A stretch of DNA of 64,000 bases from Phycisphaerae bacterium (GCA_017999985.1 JAGNKU010000019.1:31505-95504), one strand, 5' to 3'. Positions 25,477 to 34,493 are shown, numbered from the stretch's first letter. Translations and numbers: made by a program. The notes: a model not told the origin generated them from the sequence alone.

Positions 25477-26391
25477 ATGCGTTCACCCCAAATTGACGTA
25501 GCCATCAATCTCGATCAGGTCCGTGCATCGGCGGAGGCGATCCGTGCCAAGACGCGTGTCGGATTGATCGCGGTGGTCAAGGCCGACGCGTACGGCCTGG
25601 GCGCGCCGGCCATCGGCGATGCGCTCGGGTCCGTCGTCGATGAGTTCGCCTATTTCCGCATCGAAGAGGCCCGCGAACTGCGCCGGCCGGGGCTGACGCT
25701 CGGTCCGCCGGACGGCGATCCGGAGGAGTATCGCGCGCTGCGGGTGCGACCGGCGATCCACACGCCCGAGGCCGCCGCGCGGTTCAAAGGTCAGCGTGTC
25801 GCGATCAAGGTCGATGCCGGGATGCAGCGGTTCGGCTGTCCGCCGGCGGAGCTCGACGACCTCGTGGCCGGTTGCGATGTCGCGGACTACTTCGCGCACA
25901 CGACGACCGTGGAGGAGGTAGCGCGCTTGCGGGCGGCCTGCACGGGTCGCGGGCGTCCGATGCACGCCGCCGCGACGAATTTGCTGGACCAGCCGGAGAC
26001 GTGGCTGGACGCGGTGCGGCCGGGGCTGGCGCTGTATCGGGGGGCGGTGCGTGTGACGGCGCGGCTGAGCTCGGTGCGCGACACGAATGGGCCGATCGGT
26101 TACACGGGCGTCGAGTACCCGCGCGTGGGCGTCATCCTGGCGGGCTACAGCAATTTCGTCCGGCCGGGCCCGGTGCTGGTGAATGGCCGGCCGCAGCGAA
26201 TCCTCGAAAGCGGCATGAACACGTCATACATCTCGGCCGACCCGCGCGACGCGGTGGGCGATGAGGTCGTGCTGCTGGGCGACGGGCTGAGCGAAGAGAC
26301 GCTGGCGAAAGTCTTCGACAGCCGGCCGCACGAAATCCTGTGCCGCTACACGTCGATGGGCCCGCGGCGGTACGTCACGGCGCGTTCATAG
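25477..26391 (+). CDS. Alanine racemase family protein (PLP-dependent), short form
   Basis: The 304-residue protein has the PLP-lysine motif of alanine racemase (VVKADAYGLG, Lys near residue 35), a substrate/PLP strand (AIKVDAGMQRFG), an N-terminal-barrel ending RPGLALYRG, and a tyrosine motif IGYTGVEY matching the catalytic Tyr of the second domain. It is about 60-70 residues shorter than typical Alr. The usual GYADG motif is replaced by AGYSNFVRP, and the usual CMD motif by NTSYISADP. It probably interconverts an amino acid's L and D forms, but the active-site changes make the substrate uncertain; alanine need not be it. The stop overlaps the end of the convergent gene by six bases. Confidence 0.7.
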   Translation: MRSPQIDVAINLDQVRASAEAIRAKTRVGLIAVVKADAYGLGAPAIGDALGSVVDEFAYFRIEEARELRRPGLTLGPPDGDPEEYRALRVRPAIHTPEAAARFKGQRVAIKVDAGMQRFGCPPAELDDLVAGCDVADYFAHTTTVEEVARLRAACTGRGRPMHAAATNLLDQPETWLDAVRPGLALYRGAVRVTARLSSVRDTNGPIGYTGVEYPRVGVILAGYSNFVRPGPVLVNGRPQRILESGMNTSYISADPRDAVGDEVVLLGDGLSEETLAKVFDSRPHEILCRYTSMGPRRYVTARS

Positions 26392-27252
26392 CCCCGGCCC
26401 AGGCGCCGTGGCGGGCAGCGACGCCGGTTGTGTGTCTGGAGGCCTGAGGCGGGCAACGACGGTCTCGAGCAGTTCGTTGGGGTCGAAGACGACGGGCTGG
26501 TTGTCCGGCAGCGGCCAGAGCCGAATGGTTCCATCGTCGGGTAGCAAGCGCGGCGTCAGGATTCCGCCGGGGGCGGTCCAATCGAAGATGGCGACAAGCT
26601 GGTCCGGCCAGTCGGGCATCTGAATGAACCTTGCGGGACCGCGGGACCAGCTGTGGAGGACCAGTTCCGACACACCATCCCGGTCCTCGTCAACGCAGGT
26701 CGGAGTTGGATAGCTTCGCGGTCGAGCCGGCCGCAATGCTATGTCTTCATCAAGTATCGCCACGACTTCGTTTGCCGCTGGTCGGACGCGAACCAAGATG
26801 ATGGAAGAGCGTCTGACCGGGGGCCAGCTGACCAGCACCAGCAACTCAGGATGACCGTCCCGATCCCAATCGCCGGGCGGCGTAATCCATACATCAGACG
26901 CCCGCATCATCCCAATTCGCCGTAGCTTCCCATCCACGAAGAACCAAGTAGAAACTGGTCCGTGCTCCCAGCCAATTAAACCCCAAGTCAGGAATGGTGC
27001 GCCTGGTCCGGCGGCGGCGTACATCGGATCGTATTCACCCATATACGAACCGGGAAACTGCGCCTGCAATGCGGCGCTCAGCAACTCAAGCCGATGCGAT
27101 CCCACACTGCTACAGGCCAGTGTGTGGATCACGGCTGGTCGCAGGGCGCGCCACGCGACCGACATCGCTAGTACCAGCGCGAATCCGACTACCAAACGCT
27201 GCCAATCGGCACGCGTTGATCTTCGCGGATGCCGGGCCAGGAGGCCTGTCAT
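26386..27252 (-). CDS. Membrane-anchored hypothetical protein with VCBS-like motifs
   Basis: The 288-residue protein starts at an ATG that overlaps the stop of the upstream membrane protein gene (ATGA at 27252-27249), so the two are translationally coupled. It has one N-terminal membrane helix (LVVGFALVLAMSVAWRAL) and an outer domain with two calcium-loop-like motifs, DWDRDGHPELLVLV and DEDRDGVSELVLHS, the style of FG-GAP/VCBS repeats. The C-terminus is Pro/Ala-rich. No known family was recognised. It probably works with the zinc-ribbon membrane protein in the envelope. Confidence 0.6.
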   Translation of the reverse strand: MTGLLARHPRRSTRADWQRLVVGFALVLAMSVAWRALRPAVIHTLACSSVGSHRLELLSAALQAQFPGSYMGEYDPMYAAAGPGAPFLTWGLIGWEHGPVSTWFFVDGKLRRIGMMRASDVWITPPGDWDRDGHPELLVLVSWPPVRRSSIILVRVRPAANEVVAILDEDIALRPARPRSYPTPTCVDEDRDGVSELVLHSWSRGPARFIQMPDWPDQLVAIFDWTAPGGILTPRLLPDDGTIRLWPLPDNQPVVFDPNELLETVVARLRPPDTQPASLPATAPGPGL

Positions 27253-28652
27253 AGCAGTTCTACCATGGTGTGCGGAAACGCCACTCGCCCCAGCAGATAG
27301 CATGCCACGAGGAAGACGACTGCGTTGAGCATGAAGGCGGCGCGTCCGCGCTGAAGCAGGTACGGGTTGACGGCGACACCGGCGGCCCACCAGAGCGCAT
27401 ACGTGATTGCGAGAACAGCCAACGGAACCGCGGGCGCGGAAGTGAGTGCTTGACACGCGAATACCCAGGTGGGGCCGCTTATCGGCCACTCGTTCCAGAC
27501 GAATCGCGACCAGTGGACCGCGGTGCCAAGCAGGCCGACGACCGGGACGAGGACGCTGCCGTAGAGGCTCCACTTGATGATGCCGCGGCGGGCGGCGGGA
27601 TGGCGACCCGGAACCAGGGCGCCGAGCGTGCTGCCAAGGGCCGGAAACGTGGCAAGTGCGATGAGCCATGCGGTGAAGGACTGCGCGGACCAGAGCAAGA
27701 TCCGCGCCGCCGGCGTGTTCTGGGCGGCTTCCACCCGCACCCACGCGGGCATGCTCGGAAAGAGCACTGCCTGCACGGCGGCAGACTGGATTACATCCGG
27801 CGACAGCGCCGCGTGCAGGAGGGCGTACAGGGCGACGTGTACGAGCGCCCAGCGGATGGCACGCGGGAACCGGTCGGGGATGATAGTGCCCCGGGCCGCT
27901 CGGCACGGGCAACACACGATCGCAAGGACCGTCTTGACGTAGGCCACGGCAAGGTTCCCGCGGTCACGACGATCCCAGCGCAGCCGGCGGCGCGCCCAGC
28001 GCCGATACGTCGGCACGGGCGTCGGAAGCTGATTGCCACATTCAGGACAGCGATCTGTCGTCAAACGCCGAAGGCTGTACCCACACTCCGGGCACTCCGG
28101 ACGCCAGCGCGAGCGACCAAACCGAAGACCGAGTTCCCGGCGGGCCCACCAGCCCGGTCCGACCACGAGATACGCCACCGGCACAATGCAGAGGGCCCAG
28201 CCGCGCGCCGACTCGGGCAGTACTTCCACAACGACCGGAACAAAGGGCACCGCCAGCGTGCCCCACAGGCAGTTCCGCCACCAGGCACGTACGAAGCCGA
28301 AGAACGTACGCAAACGGCGGGGGACAAATACCCAATAGACGCCCCAGACGAGCACTGCTTCTATCGCGGCAAACTGTGCGGAGAACAGGAACGTGAAGCT
28401 CGATGCGAGCCTGACGTCCAGGAACGGGATCGTGATCTCGTCGAGCCGGGGCACGCCGCGGTACAGCCAGGAATCAAGCCATCCGAGCTCCTCCAATGCG
28501 ACCAGGGCCAGGCCCCCGAGCATCAGTGCATGCCAGGTGACGATGAACAATAGCTGGAGAACCGCGACGCGAACGCCCGTGGTCGCGGGCCGCGCGAAGA
28601 ATGCGCCCGCGACACTCGCCAACCCCGCGCGCGTGTGCGGGCTTATCTTCAC
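27249..28652 (-). CDS. Multi-pass membrane protein with internal zinc ribbon
   Basis: I place the start at a GTG near 28652 (or 28664), giving about 467 residues. The open frame extends to 28838, but that part is encoded by the repeat element and is unlikely to be translated. The protein has three or four membrane helices, then a double CxxC ribbon (CPECGYSLRRLTTDRCPECG), then five or six more helices. The ribbon followed by membrane helices is a common Planctomycetota arrangement of unknown function. It is coupled to the downstream VCBS-like gene by a four-base overlap. No transporter or enzyme motif was recognised. Confidence 0.55.
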   Translation of the reverse strand: MKISPHTRAGLASVAGAFFARPATTGVRVAVLQLLFIVTWHALMLGGLALVALEELGWLDSWLYRGVPRLDEITIPFLDVRLASSFTFLFSAQFAAIEAVLVWGVYWVFVPRRLRTFFGFVRAWWRNCLWGTLAVPFVPVVVEVLPESARGWALCIVPVAYLVVGPGWWARRELGLRFGRSRWRPECPECGYSLRRLTTDRCPECGNQLPTPVPTYRRWARRRLRWDRRDRGNLAVAYVKTVLAIVCCPCRAARGTIIPDRFPRAIRWALVHVALYALLHAALSPDVIQSAAVQAVLFPSMPAWVRVEAAQNTPAARILLWSAQSFTAWLIALATFPALGSTLGALVPGRHPAARRGIIKWSLYGSVLVPVVGLLGTAVHWSRFVWNEWPISGPTWVFACQALTSAPAVPLAVLAITYALWWAAGVAVNPYLLQRGRAAFMLNAVVFLVACYLLGRVAFPHTMVELL

Positions 28653-28728
28653 AATGCAGTCCACCGTCGAATCCCGGCCGCTCCGCGTGGGGCACCGGGT
28701 CGCGCGTATCGTACCCGACGGCGGCCGG

Positions 28729-28850
28729 TGGACGGCAGGTCGCAAACCGACGCGACTCGCCCTAGCGCACAAGGGTGGTACGGGCGTCCCGCCCGTCACG
28801 AGGGCGGTGCCGGCGGCTCGGCAGTCACAGACGGGCAAGATGCCCGTACC
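28729..28850. repeat. 122-bp direct repeat, copy 1, with internal inverted repeats
   Basis: It is 117/122 identical to copy 2 at 30205-30326 by direct comparison. It contains two hairpins, ACGGGC-GTCCC-GCCCGT and ACGGGC-AAGAT-GCCCGT, and its core (about 28774-28852) has matching inverted ends (GTGGTACGGGC and GCCCGTACCAC). It lies upstream of the AAA ATPase gene and between two genes on opposite strands. Confidence 0.85.
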
Positions 28851-28923
28851 ACCCGGGTGGCGGGAATCCCCGGGCCGCCAGAACGCGGCCCGAGCGCCAT
28901 TGACGCGCCGCAGGGCACCGGCT

Positions 28924-28946
28924 AATCTGCATTCGCGTTGCAGATT
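28924..28946 (+). promoter_or_regulatory. 8-bp inverted repeat just upstream of the ATPase start
   Basis: AATCTGCA (28924-28931) and TGCAGATT (28939-28946) are perfect inverted copies separated by 7 bases, ending nine bases before the ATG at 28956. It could be an operator or an RNA hairpin near the ribosome site. Confidence 0.35.
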
Positions 28947-28955
28947 GGACGGACC

Positions 28956-30179
28956 ATGTATTACCCCCGCGCCATGAGTGCGAGCTGTCTGGCCGCGGCC
29001 GAGCAGTTCCCCGTGCTGCTGCTCACCGGCCCGCGGCAGGTCGGCAAGACCACGCTCCTACAGCGCCTGGCAGGCAAGCAGCGGCGCTACGTCACACTCG
29101 ACGACCCCACGCTGCGCGCGCTGGCGCAGAGCGACCCGGCCCTGTTTCTGCAGCGCTACGAGCCACCGGTGCTCATCGACGAAATCCAGTATGCCCCGCA
29201 GCTCCTGCCGCTCATCAAGATGATGGTCGACGAGCGGCGCCACCCGGGGCTGTTCTGGCTGACCGGCTCGCAGCAGTTCCACCTGATGAAAGGCATCTCC
29301 GAAACCCTGGCGGGCCGCGTCGCGGTCCTGTCCCTGCTCGGCTTCTCGAACCGCGAGCGCCGCCGGCGCGCGGCGGATCTGCCACCTTTCCTGCCGACGG
29401 AGGCGTGCCTGCGCGCGCGCGAACGCGCCGCTCCGACGCTCACGCTCAAACGCGCGTACGGCGACATCTGGCTCGGTGGCTTCCCAGCACTCGTGACCAA
29501 GGCGGTCCGCGATCGCGACCTGTTCTTCGGCTCGTACCTGCAAACCTACTTGCAGCGTGACGTCAAAGACCTTGCCCAGGTCGGCAACGAAGCCGCGTTC
29601 TTGCGCTTCGTGAAAGCCTGCGCCGCCCGCACCGGCCAAATGCTCAATCTGACCGAGCTGGCCCGCGACGTCGACATCGCCCTCAACACGGCGAAAAACT
29701 GGCTCTCCATCCTGCAGACCAGCGGCCAGGTCTACCTGCTCCAGCCGTATCACACGAACGTCACCAAACGCCTGGTGAAGACGCCGAAGCTGTATTTCCT
29801 CGACACGGGGCTCTGCGCGTACCTGACCGGCTGGTCGACGCCCGAGACGTTGGAGGCCGGTGCAATGGGGGGCGCGAGCCTGGAAACGTATGTCGTCGCG
29901 GAGATCCTGAAGAGTTGGTGGAACCACGGCCGGCAGCCACCCGCGTACTATTACCGCGACAAGGACGGCAGGGAGATCGACATGCTGCTCGTGCAGGACC
30001 GCAAGCTCCACCCTGTTGAGATCAAGAAGTCGGCTAGCCCACGCCGCGAGTGGGTCCAGGCCTTCGCGGCGCTGGCGCGGCTCCAGCCGCGACCGGCTGC
30101 GGGCGGGGTCGTGTGTCTGTGCCGCGAACGCGTGCCGCTGACGGACGCCGTGACAGCCATTCCAGTGGGGCTGCTGTAG
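28956..30179 (+). CDS. AAA-family ATPase with DUF4143 domain
   Basis: The 407-residue protein has Walker A GPRQVGKTT near residue 25, Walker B PVLIDEIQ, a sensor LTGSQQF, a winged-helix-like middle (LTELARDVDIALNTAKNWLSIL) and the DUF4143 C-terminal part with FLDTGLCAYLTGW and the nuclease-like YYYRDKDGREIDMLL...HPVEIKKS. The last motif (D-x-E-I-D and E-I-K) resembles a PD-(D/E)xK nuclease core. These ATPases are widespread, often near mobile elements, and their function is not settled. I chose the ATG at 28956; a TTG at 28938 is also possible. The gene lies between two copies of a 122-bp repeat and may be a movable cassette. Confidence 0.85.
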   Translation: MYYPRAMSASCLAAAEQFPVLLLTGPRQVGKTTLLQRLAGKQRRYVTLDDPTLRALAQSDPALFLQRYEPPVLIDEIQYAPQLLPLIKMMVDERRHPGLFWLTGSQQFHLMKGISETLAGRVAVLSLLGFSNRERRRRAADLPPFLPTEACLRARERAAPTLTLKRAYGDIWLGGFPALVTKAVRDRDLFFGSYLQTYLQRDVKDLAQVGNEAAFLRFVKACAARTGQMLNLTELARDVDIALNTAKNWLSILQTSGQVYLLQPYHTNVTKRLVKTPKLYFLDTGLCAYLTGWSTPETLEAGAMGGASLETYVVAEILKSWWNHGRQPPAYYYRDKDGREIDMLLVQDRKLHPVEIKKSASPRREWVQAFAALARLQPRPAAGGVVCLCRERVPLTDAVTAIPVGLL

Positions 30180-30204
30180 ACGGCCCGCGCACAGCGAACA
30201 CACA

Positions 30205-30326
30205 TGGACGGCACGTCGCAAACCGACGCGACCCGCCCTACCGCTCAAGGGTGGTACGGGCGTTCCGCCCGTCACGAGGGCGGTGCCGGCGGCTCGGCAG
30301 TCACAGACGGGCAAGATGCCCGTACC
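30205..30326. repeat. 122-bp direct repeat, copy 2
   Basis: Same orientation as copy 1 at 28729-28850, with five mismatches. It starts 25 bases after the ATPase stop and ends 114 bases before the glycogen synthase start. Confidence 0.85.
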
Positions 30327-30440
30327 CGCCATCTCGCACCGCCGGCTACGAGTGGCGGCGCCGCGAAACGGCCGGTACATTGCGGGCGTCTGGCGGGGCG
30401 AGCTTTTTCGCCCCCGACGGCAATACCGGACGTCACGGCG

Positions 30441-32432
30441 ATGAACCAACAACCGAATTCGTACGACCCGGGGGCCAATCACGGAGCCAGCCTGCCTGCC
30501 ACGCCGGCGCCGGAGCCGCAGCCGCCCACCGCGCTGCTGTTCGAGGTCTCCTGGGAGGTGTGCTCGCAGGTCGGCGGCATCTACACCGTCCTGCGCAGCA
30601 AGGCGGCCGCGACGGTCCGGCGCTGGGGCGACGACTACTTCCTGATCGGCCCCTACCGCGAGGCCTCCGCCAACGTCGAGTTCGAGCCGCAGCCGCCCAG
30701 TGGAGCGTTGAAAGCGGTCGTCGACGAGCTGGCCGCCACGGGGATCCGCCTGCATACCGGGCGCTGGCTGATCAGCGGGCACCCGCAGGTCATCCTCGTC
30801 GACGCCGGCTCCGTAAGCCCGCGCCTCGCCGAGATCAAGTACTACCTGTGGAAGGACAACGGCATCAGCTCGCCGCCCGGCGATTACGAGTTCGACGAGA
30901 TCGTCGGCTTCGGCAGCGTGGTCGCGGAGCTGCTGACGGGCCTGCGGCGGCATCTGCCGGACCGGGCGATCCTGGCGCAATTTCACGAATGGCAGGGGGC
31001 GGCGGCGATCCCCATTCTCAGGCACCGCCAGGCGCACATCGCGACCGTGTTCACGACGCACGCGACACTGGTCGGCCGGAGCTTGTGCGCAGCGAACCAG
31101 AACATCTACGACCACCTGGGGCAGATCGATGCCGGCGCGCTCGCGGCGTCGCACGGGTTCGGCCACCGGCACGCGCTCGAAGGCGCGGCAGCCGCGGCGG
31201 CGGACGTGTTCACGACCGTGTCCGCGATCACAGGGCTGGAGTCGCAGCAGTTCCTGGGCCGGCGGCCCGACGCGCTGCTGCCGAACGGGCTGAACGTGGA
31301 GCGCTTCGCCGCCCCGCACGAATTCCAGGTCATGCACCGCGCGAGCAAGCAGCTCATCCACGAGTTCGTGATGGGACACTTCTTCCCCAGCTACACGTTC
31401 GACCTGGACCGCACGCTCTACGTGTTCTCCGCCGGACGCTACGAATACCGCAACAAGGGGCTCGACGTCTTTCTCGAAGCCCTCTACGAGCTGAATCGCC
31501 GGATGAAGGCGGACGGGGCCACGGCGACGGTGGTCGCGTTCATCGTGACGCGGGCGGCGTACAAGGCGATCAACGTCGAGACGCTGAACCGCCAGGCGAT
31601 GTTCAACGAGCTGCGCGACACGTGCGAGCGGATCGAGGAGGACATGGGGCGGCGGCTGTTCCACACCGTCGCGACCGGGCGGATGCCGACGCTGGAGGAG
31701 CTGCTCGATGAGACGGCGGCGATCCGGCTGAAGCGCATCATGCACGCCTGGAAGACCGGCGCACTGCCAACGATCGTCACGCACGACTTGCTGGACGATG
31801 CGCACGACCCGGTGCTGTGCCACCTCCGTAACCGCCAGCTCTGGAACCTGCCGGACGACCGGGTAAAGGTCGTGTTCCACCCGGAATTCATGTCGGTGAC
31901 GAGCCCGCTGCTGGGCATGGACTACGACCAGTTCGTGCGCGGCTGCCACGTCGGCGTGTTCCCCTCGTACTATGAGCCCTGGGGCTACACGCCGATGGAA
32001 TGCGTCGTGCGCGGGATCCCGGCGGTGTCGAGCGACCTGGGGGGGTTTGGCGATTACGTGATGGAGCACTTCCCCGACCACGACGCGAACGGGATGTTCG
32101 TCGCCCGGCGGCGCGGGACCAGTTTCCAGGCGACCGTCGGACAGGTGGCCGAGTGGCTGTATGGCCTGACGCGCATGTCGCGGCGCGAGCGGATCGGACT
32201 GCGGAACCGCACGGAAAGCCACGGGCAGTTCTTCGACTGGAACAACCTGATCGGCTACTACGTGACGGCCCACAAGATGGCGTTGCGGGCCCGACACCCC
32301 TACGAAGAACTGGTGCCCGTCGATCCCGAGCTGGATGTCGAGCCGCGCGAGACGCCGGAGCCGGCTCCCCGGCGGACGGCCAAGCGGCGCGCGGGCGGCG
32401 GCCGGCGGAAAGCAGCGGCAGGACGCAGTTGA
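30441..32432 (+). CDS. Glycogen synthase of the eukaryotic type (GT3)
   Basis: The 663-residue protein lines up with the GT3 (animal/fungal glycogen synthase, GYS) family rather than bacterial GlgA (GT5). Motifs are FEVSWEVCSQVGGIYTVLRSKA at the donor-loop lysine, FTTHATLVGRSLCA, VFTTVSAITG, LLPNGLNVERF, FSAGRYEYRNKGLDVFLEAL, and PSYYEPWGYTPMEC with the catalytic Glu pair. It would extend alpha-1,4-glucan chains from UDP-glucose. The start at 30441 leaves a 30-residue Pro-rich lead; the open frame upstream covers the repeat element and is not coding. The C-terminus is a basic Lys/Arg tail. Known bacterial GT3 enzymes are few, so it was probably gained by transfer. Confidence 0.88.
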   Translation: MNQQPNSYDPGANHGASLPATPAPEPQPPTALLFEVSWEVCSQVGGIYTVLRSKAAATVRRWGDDYFLIGPYREASANVEFEPQPPSGALKAVVDELAATGIRLHTGRWLISGHPQVILVDAGSVSPRLAEIKYYLWKDNGISSPPGDYEFDEIVGFGSVVAELLTGLRRHLPDRAILAQFHEWQGAAAIPILRHRQAHIATVFTTHATLVGRSLCAANQNIYDHLGQIDAGALAASHGFGHRHALEGAAAAAADVFTTVSAITGLESQQFLGRRPDALLPNGLNVERFAAPHEFQVMHRASKQLIHEFVMGHFFPSYTFDLDRTLYVFSAGRYEYRNKGLDVFLEALYELNRRMKADGATATVVAFIVTRAAYKAINVETLNRQAMFNELRDTCERIEEDMGRRLFHTVATGRMPTLEELLDETAAIRLKRIMHAWKTGALPTIVTHDLLDDAHDPVLCHLRNRQLWNLPDDRVKVVFHPEFMSVTSPLLGMDYDQFVRGCHVGVFPSYYEPWGYTPMECVVRGIPAVSSDLGGFGDYVMEHFPDHDANGMFVARRRGTSFQATVGQVAEWLYGLTRMSRRERIGLRNRTESHGQFFDWNNLIGYYVTAHKMALRARHPYEELVPVDPELDVEPRETPEPAPRRTAKRRAGGGRRKAAAGRS

Positions 32433-32675
32433 TAACTCCGGCTGCGCACCGGGCTTTCACACAACACGGGGGCGGCGGAGAGGCGGCGCCTTGTTGCCAC
32501 CGTCTGTTTACACTCCGCTTTCAGTTCAGGGGTCCGGTGTGCCACTGCGCTTGGGCAGTGCTTCCTGCGTGCCGCTCCTCTTGAGCTGTGTTCCAGGCTG
32601 CCACCGCGCGGGCGGGCGGGTTAGAATGCGGGCACGATCGATCCAGGTCCGCAGGTGCGACCCAAGGAGACGAGC
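32433..32675. other. Intergenic region with a small hairpin and possible -10 box
   Basis: A 6-bp stem (32543-32548 with 32555-32560) lies in the middle. TAGAAT near 32622 may be a -10 box for the TldD-like gene; I see no -35 match. Confidence 0.35.
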
Positions 32676-34403
32676 ATGACCAGGGCTTTACGGTGTCTGG
32701 CGGTCCGGTGGCGGTGCGCGGCGGCAGGCGCAGCGCTGCTGTTGTGGCCCGGCCTGTGCGCAGCGGCCGACGAGCACGCGCTACTCGGGCTGATGGAGGA
32801 CGAGCTGAAACTCTCGATGCAGAAGCTCGTCGGATCCGAGGACGTCAAGCCGTACTTTCTCCAGTACTGGGTCACCGACGAGGACCAAATGCGCGTCAGC
32901 GCCACGCTCGGGTCCCTGACGCAGGACCTCGCCAACCACAGCCGGGTGCTCGACGTCGATGTGCGCTGCGGCGACTACGCCCTGGATTCCACGCGCCAGA
33001 TCCGCGGAGGCGGGTCGGCCGGCGGCCTGGATGCGGGTGCCCGCGGAGCGGCGAACCTGCCACTGAACGGCGACCCGCTGGCCACGCGCCAGACGATCTG
33101 GCTGACGACCGACAACCGGTTCAAGGCCGCGGTGAAGCGCCTCGCGCAGGTGAAGGCAAACGTCAAGGTAAAAGTCGAGGAAGAAGACCCGTCCGATGAC
33201 TTTTCGCGGGAGCAGCCGTCTGTGCACATCGCGCCGTGGATCCGCCAGAGCGTGGACCGCGCGCAGGTCGCCCAGCGCGTCAAGCGCCTGTCCGAGCGCT
33301 TTCGCCGGGAGCCGCTGATCTACAGCTCGAGCGTCACCTTCGCGGGAGGCACGACGAACCGGCTGGCGGTGAACTCCGAGGGCAGCAAACTCCAGTTTGG
33401 CCGCGGCGCGTGGCGCATCGGCATCTCGGCGTCGACGATCGCGGACGACGGAATGGAACTGCGGCAGTTCAAGGCGTTCGACGCCGCCGCCCCGGAGCAT
33501 CTGCCGGACGATGCCGACGTACAGCAGGCGGTGGACCAGGTGATTGCGGAGCTGCTGGCGCTGCGCAGCGCGCCGGTGGTCGACCCGTACATCGGGCCGG
33601 CGATCCTGATGAACCGCGCGAGCGGCGTGTTCTTCCACGAGATATTCGGCCACCGGATCGAGGGGCACCGGCAGAAGGACGTCGAGGAGGGGCAGACCTT
33701 TGCCAAGAAGATCGGGCACGAAGTGCTGCCCGCGTTCATGAGCGTCGTCGACGATCCGACGCAGCGCCAATTCAACGGGCGCGACCTGAACGGGTTCTAC
33801 GAGTTCGACGACGAGTGCGTCCCCGGCCAGCCGGCGCGCATCGTCGAAAACGGCGTGCTGAAGACGTTCCTGCTGTCACGCAGCCCGACGCGCGGGTTCA
33901 CCCGGTCCAACGGCCATGGGCGCCGGCAGCCTGGCGCGCAGGTGGTCGCGCGCCAGGGAAACCTGATCATCGAGTCCAGCAAGCAGGTGCCGTTCGCGCA
34001 GCTAAGGGCCATGCTGATCGAGGAATGCCGGAAACAGGGCAAGGAATTCGGGCTGCTGTTCGATGACATCTCCGGAGGGTTCACAACGACGGGGCGCTAT
34101 TCCCCGCAGGCGTTCAAGGTGGAGCCGATCCTCGTGTACCGCGTGTACACCGACGGGCGGCCCGATGAGCTGGTGCGCGGCGTGGACATCGTCGGCACGC
34201 CACTGACGTGCTTCTCGAAGATCCTGTGCGCGGCGGATGACGCGGACATTTTCAACGGCTATTGCGGGGCGGAGTCGGGCTCGGTGCCGGTGTCGGCTAT
34301 ATCGCCGAGCATCCTGGTCGAACAAATCGAGGTCGAGAAGAAGCAGAAGGCCCAGGACCGACCGCCGATTCTGACCTCCCCCATCGCGGCGGAGCTGAGG
34401 TGA
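32676..34403 (+). CDS. Secreted TldD-like metallopeptidase
   Basis: The start at 32676 is set by AAGGAG six bases upstream and a signal peptide (RCAAAGAALLLWPGLCAAAD). The 575-residue protein has the TldD zinc motif His321-Glu322-x-x-x-His326 (HEIFGH), the downstream SNGHGRR motif, and the late GTPL...CG segments typical of TldD/PmbA proteins. TldD-TldE complexes in the cytosol digest unfolded peptides and help mature some peptide products. Here the protein appears exported, so its substrate is probably an envelope or secreted peptide. The next gene encodes a partner of identical length without the zinc motif. Confidence 0.87.
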   Translation: MTRALRCLAVRWRCAAAGAALLLWPGLCAAADEHALLGLMEDELKLSMQKLVGSEDVKPYFLQYWVTDEDQMRVSATLGSLTQDLANHSRVLDVDVRCGDYALDSTRQIRGGGSAGGLDAGARGAANLPLNGDPLATRQTIWLTTDNRFKAAVKRLAQVKANVKVKVEEEDPSDDFSREQPSVHIAPWIRQSVDRAQVAQRVKRLSERFRREPLIYSSSVTFAGGTTNRLAVNSEGSKLQFGRGAWRIGISASTIADDGMELRQFKAFDAAAPEHLPDDADVQQAVDQVIAELLALRSAPVVDPYIGPAILMNRASGVFFHEIFGHRIEGHRQKDVEEGQTFAKKIGHEVLPAFMSVVDDPTQRQFNGRDLNGFYEFDDECVPGQPARIVENGVLKTFLLSRSPTRGFTRSNGHGRRQPGAQVVARQGNLIIESSKQVPFAQLRAMLIEECRKQGKEFGLLFDDISGGFTTTGRYSPQAFKVEPILVYRVYTDGRPDELVRGVDIVGTPLTCFSKILCAADDADIFNGYCGAESGSVPVSAISPSILVEQIEVEKKQKAQDRPPILTSPIAAELR

Positions 34404-34493
34404 CGGGCACATGCCGAGCCGCCCGAACAACGCAAGCGACCATCCGGCCGCCGGCGTCCGCGCTGGCCGGCCGGTCCACGCAGGAGAGCGCGC

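Noticed and set aside
28653..28838. Extended N-terminus of the zinc-ribbon membrane protein through the repeat element
   Set aside because: The extra residues are encoded by the 122-bp repeat, start at a TTG, and the protein has a better start near 28652.
28729..30326. Insertion sequence or transposon
   Set aside because: The flanking repeats are direct and the enclosed gene is an AAA/DUF4143 ATPase with no transposase motif; I saw no target-site duplication.
29058..32297. A 1079-residue open frame on the minus strand across the ATPase and glycogen synthase genes
   Set aside because: It is antisense to two well-supported genes, has an Arg/His/Val-rich composition with no motifs, and is expected by chance in DNA this rich in G+C.
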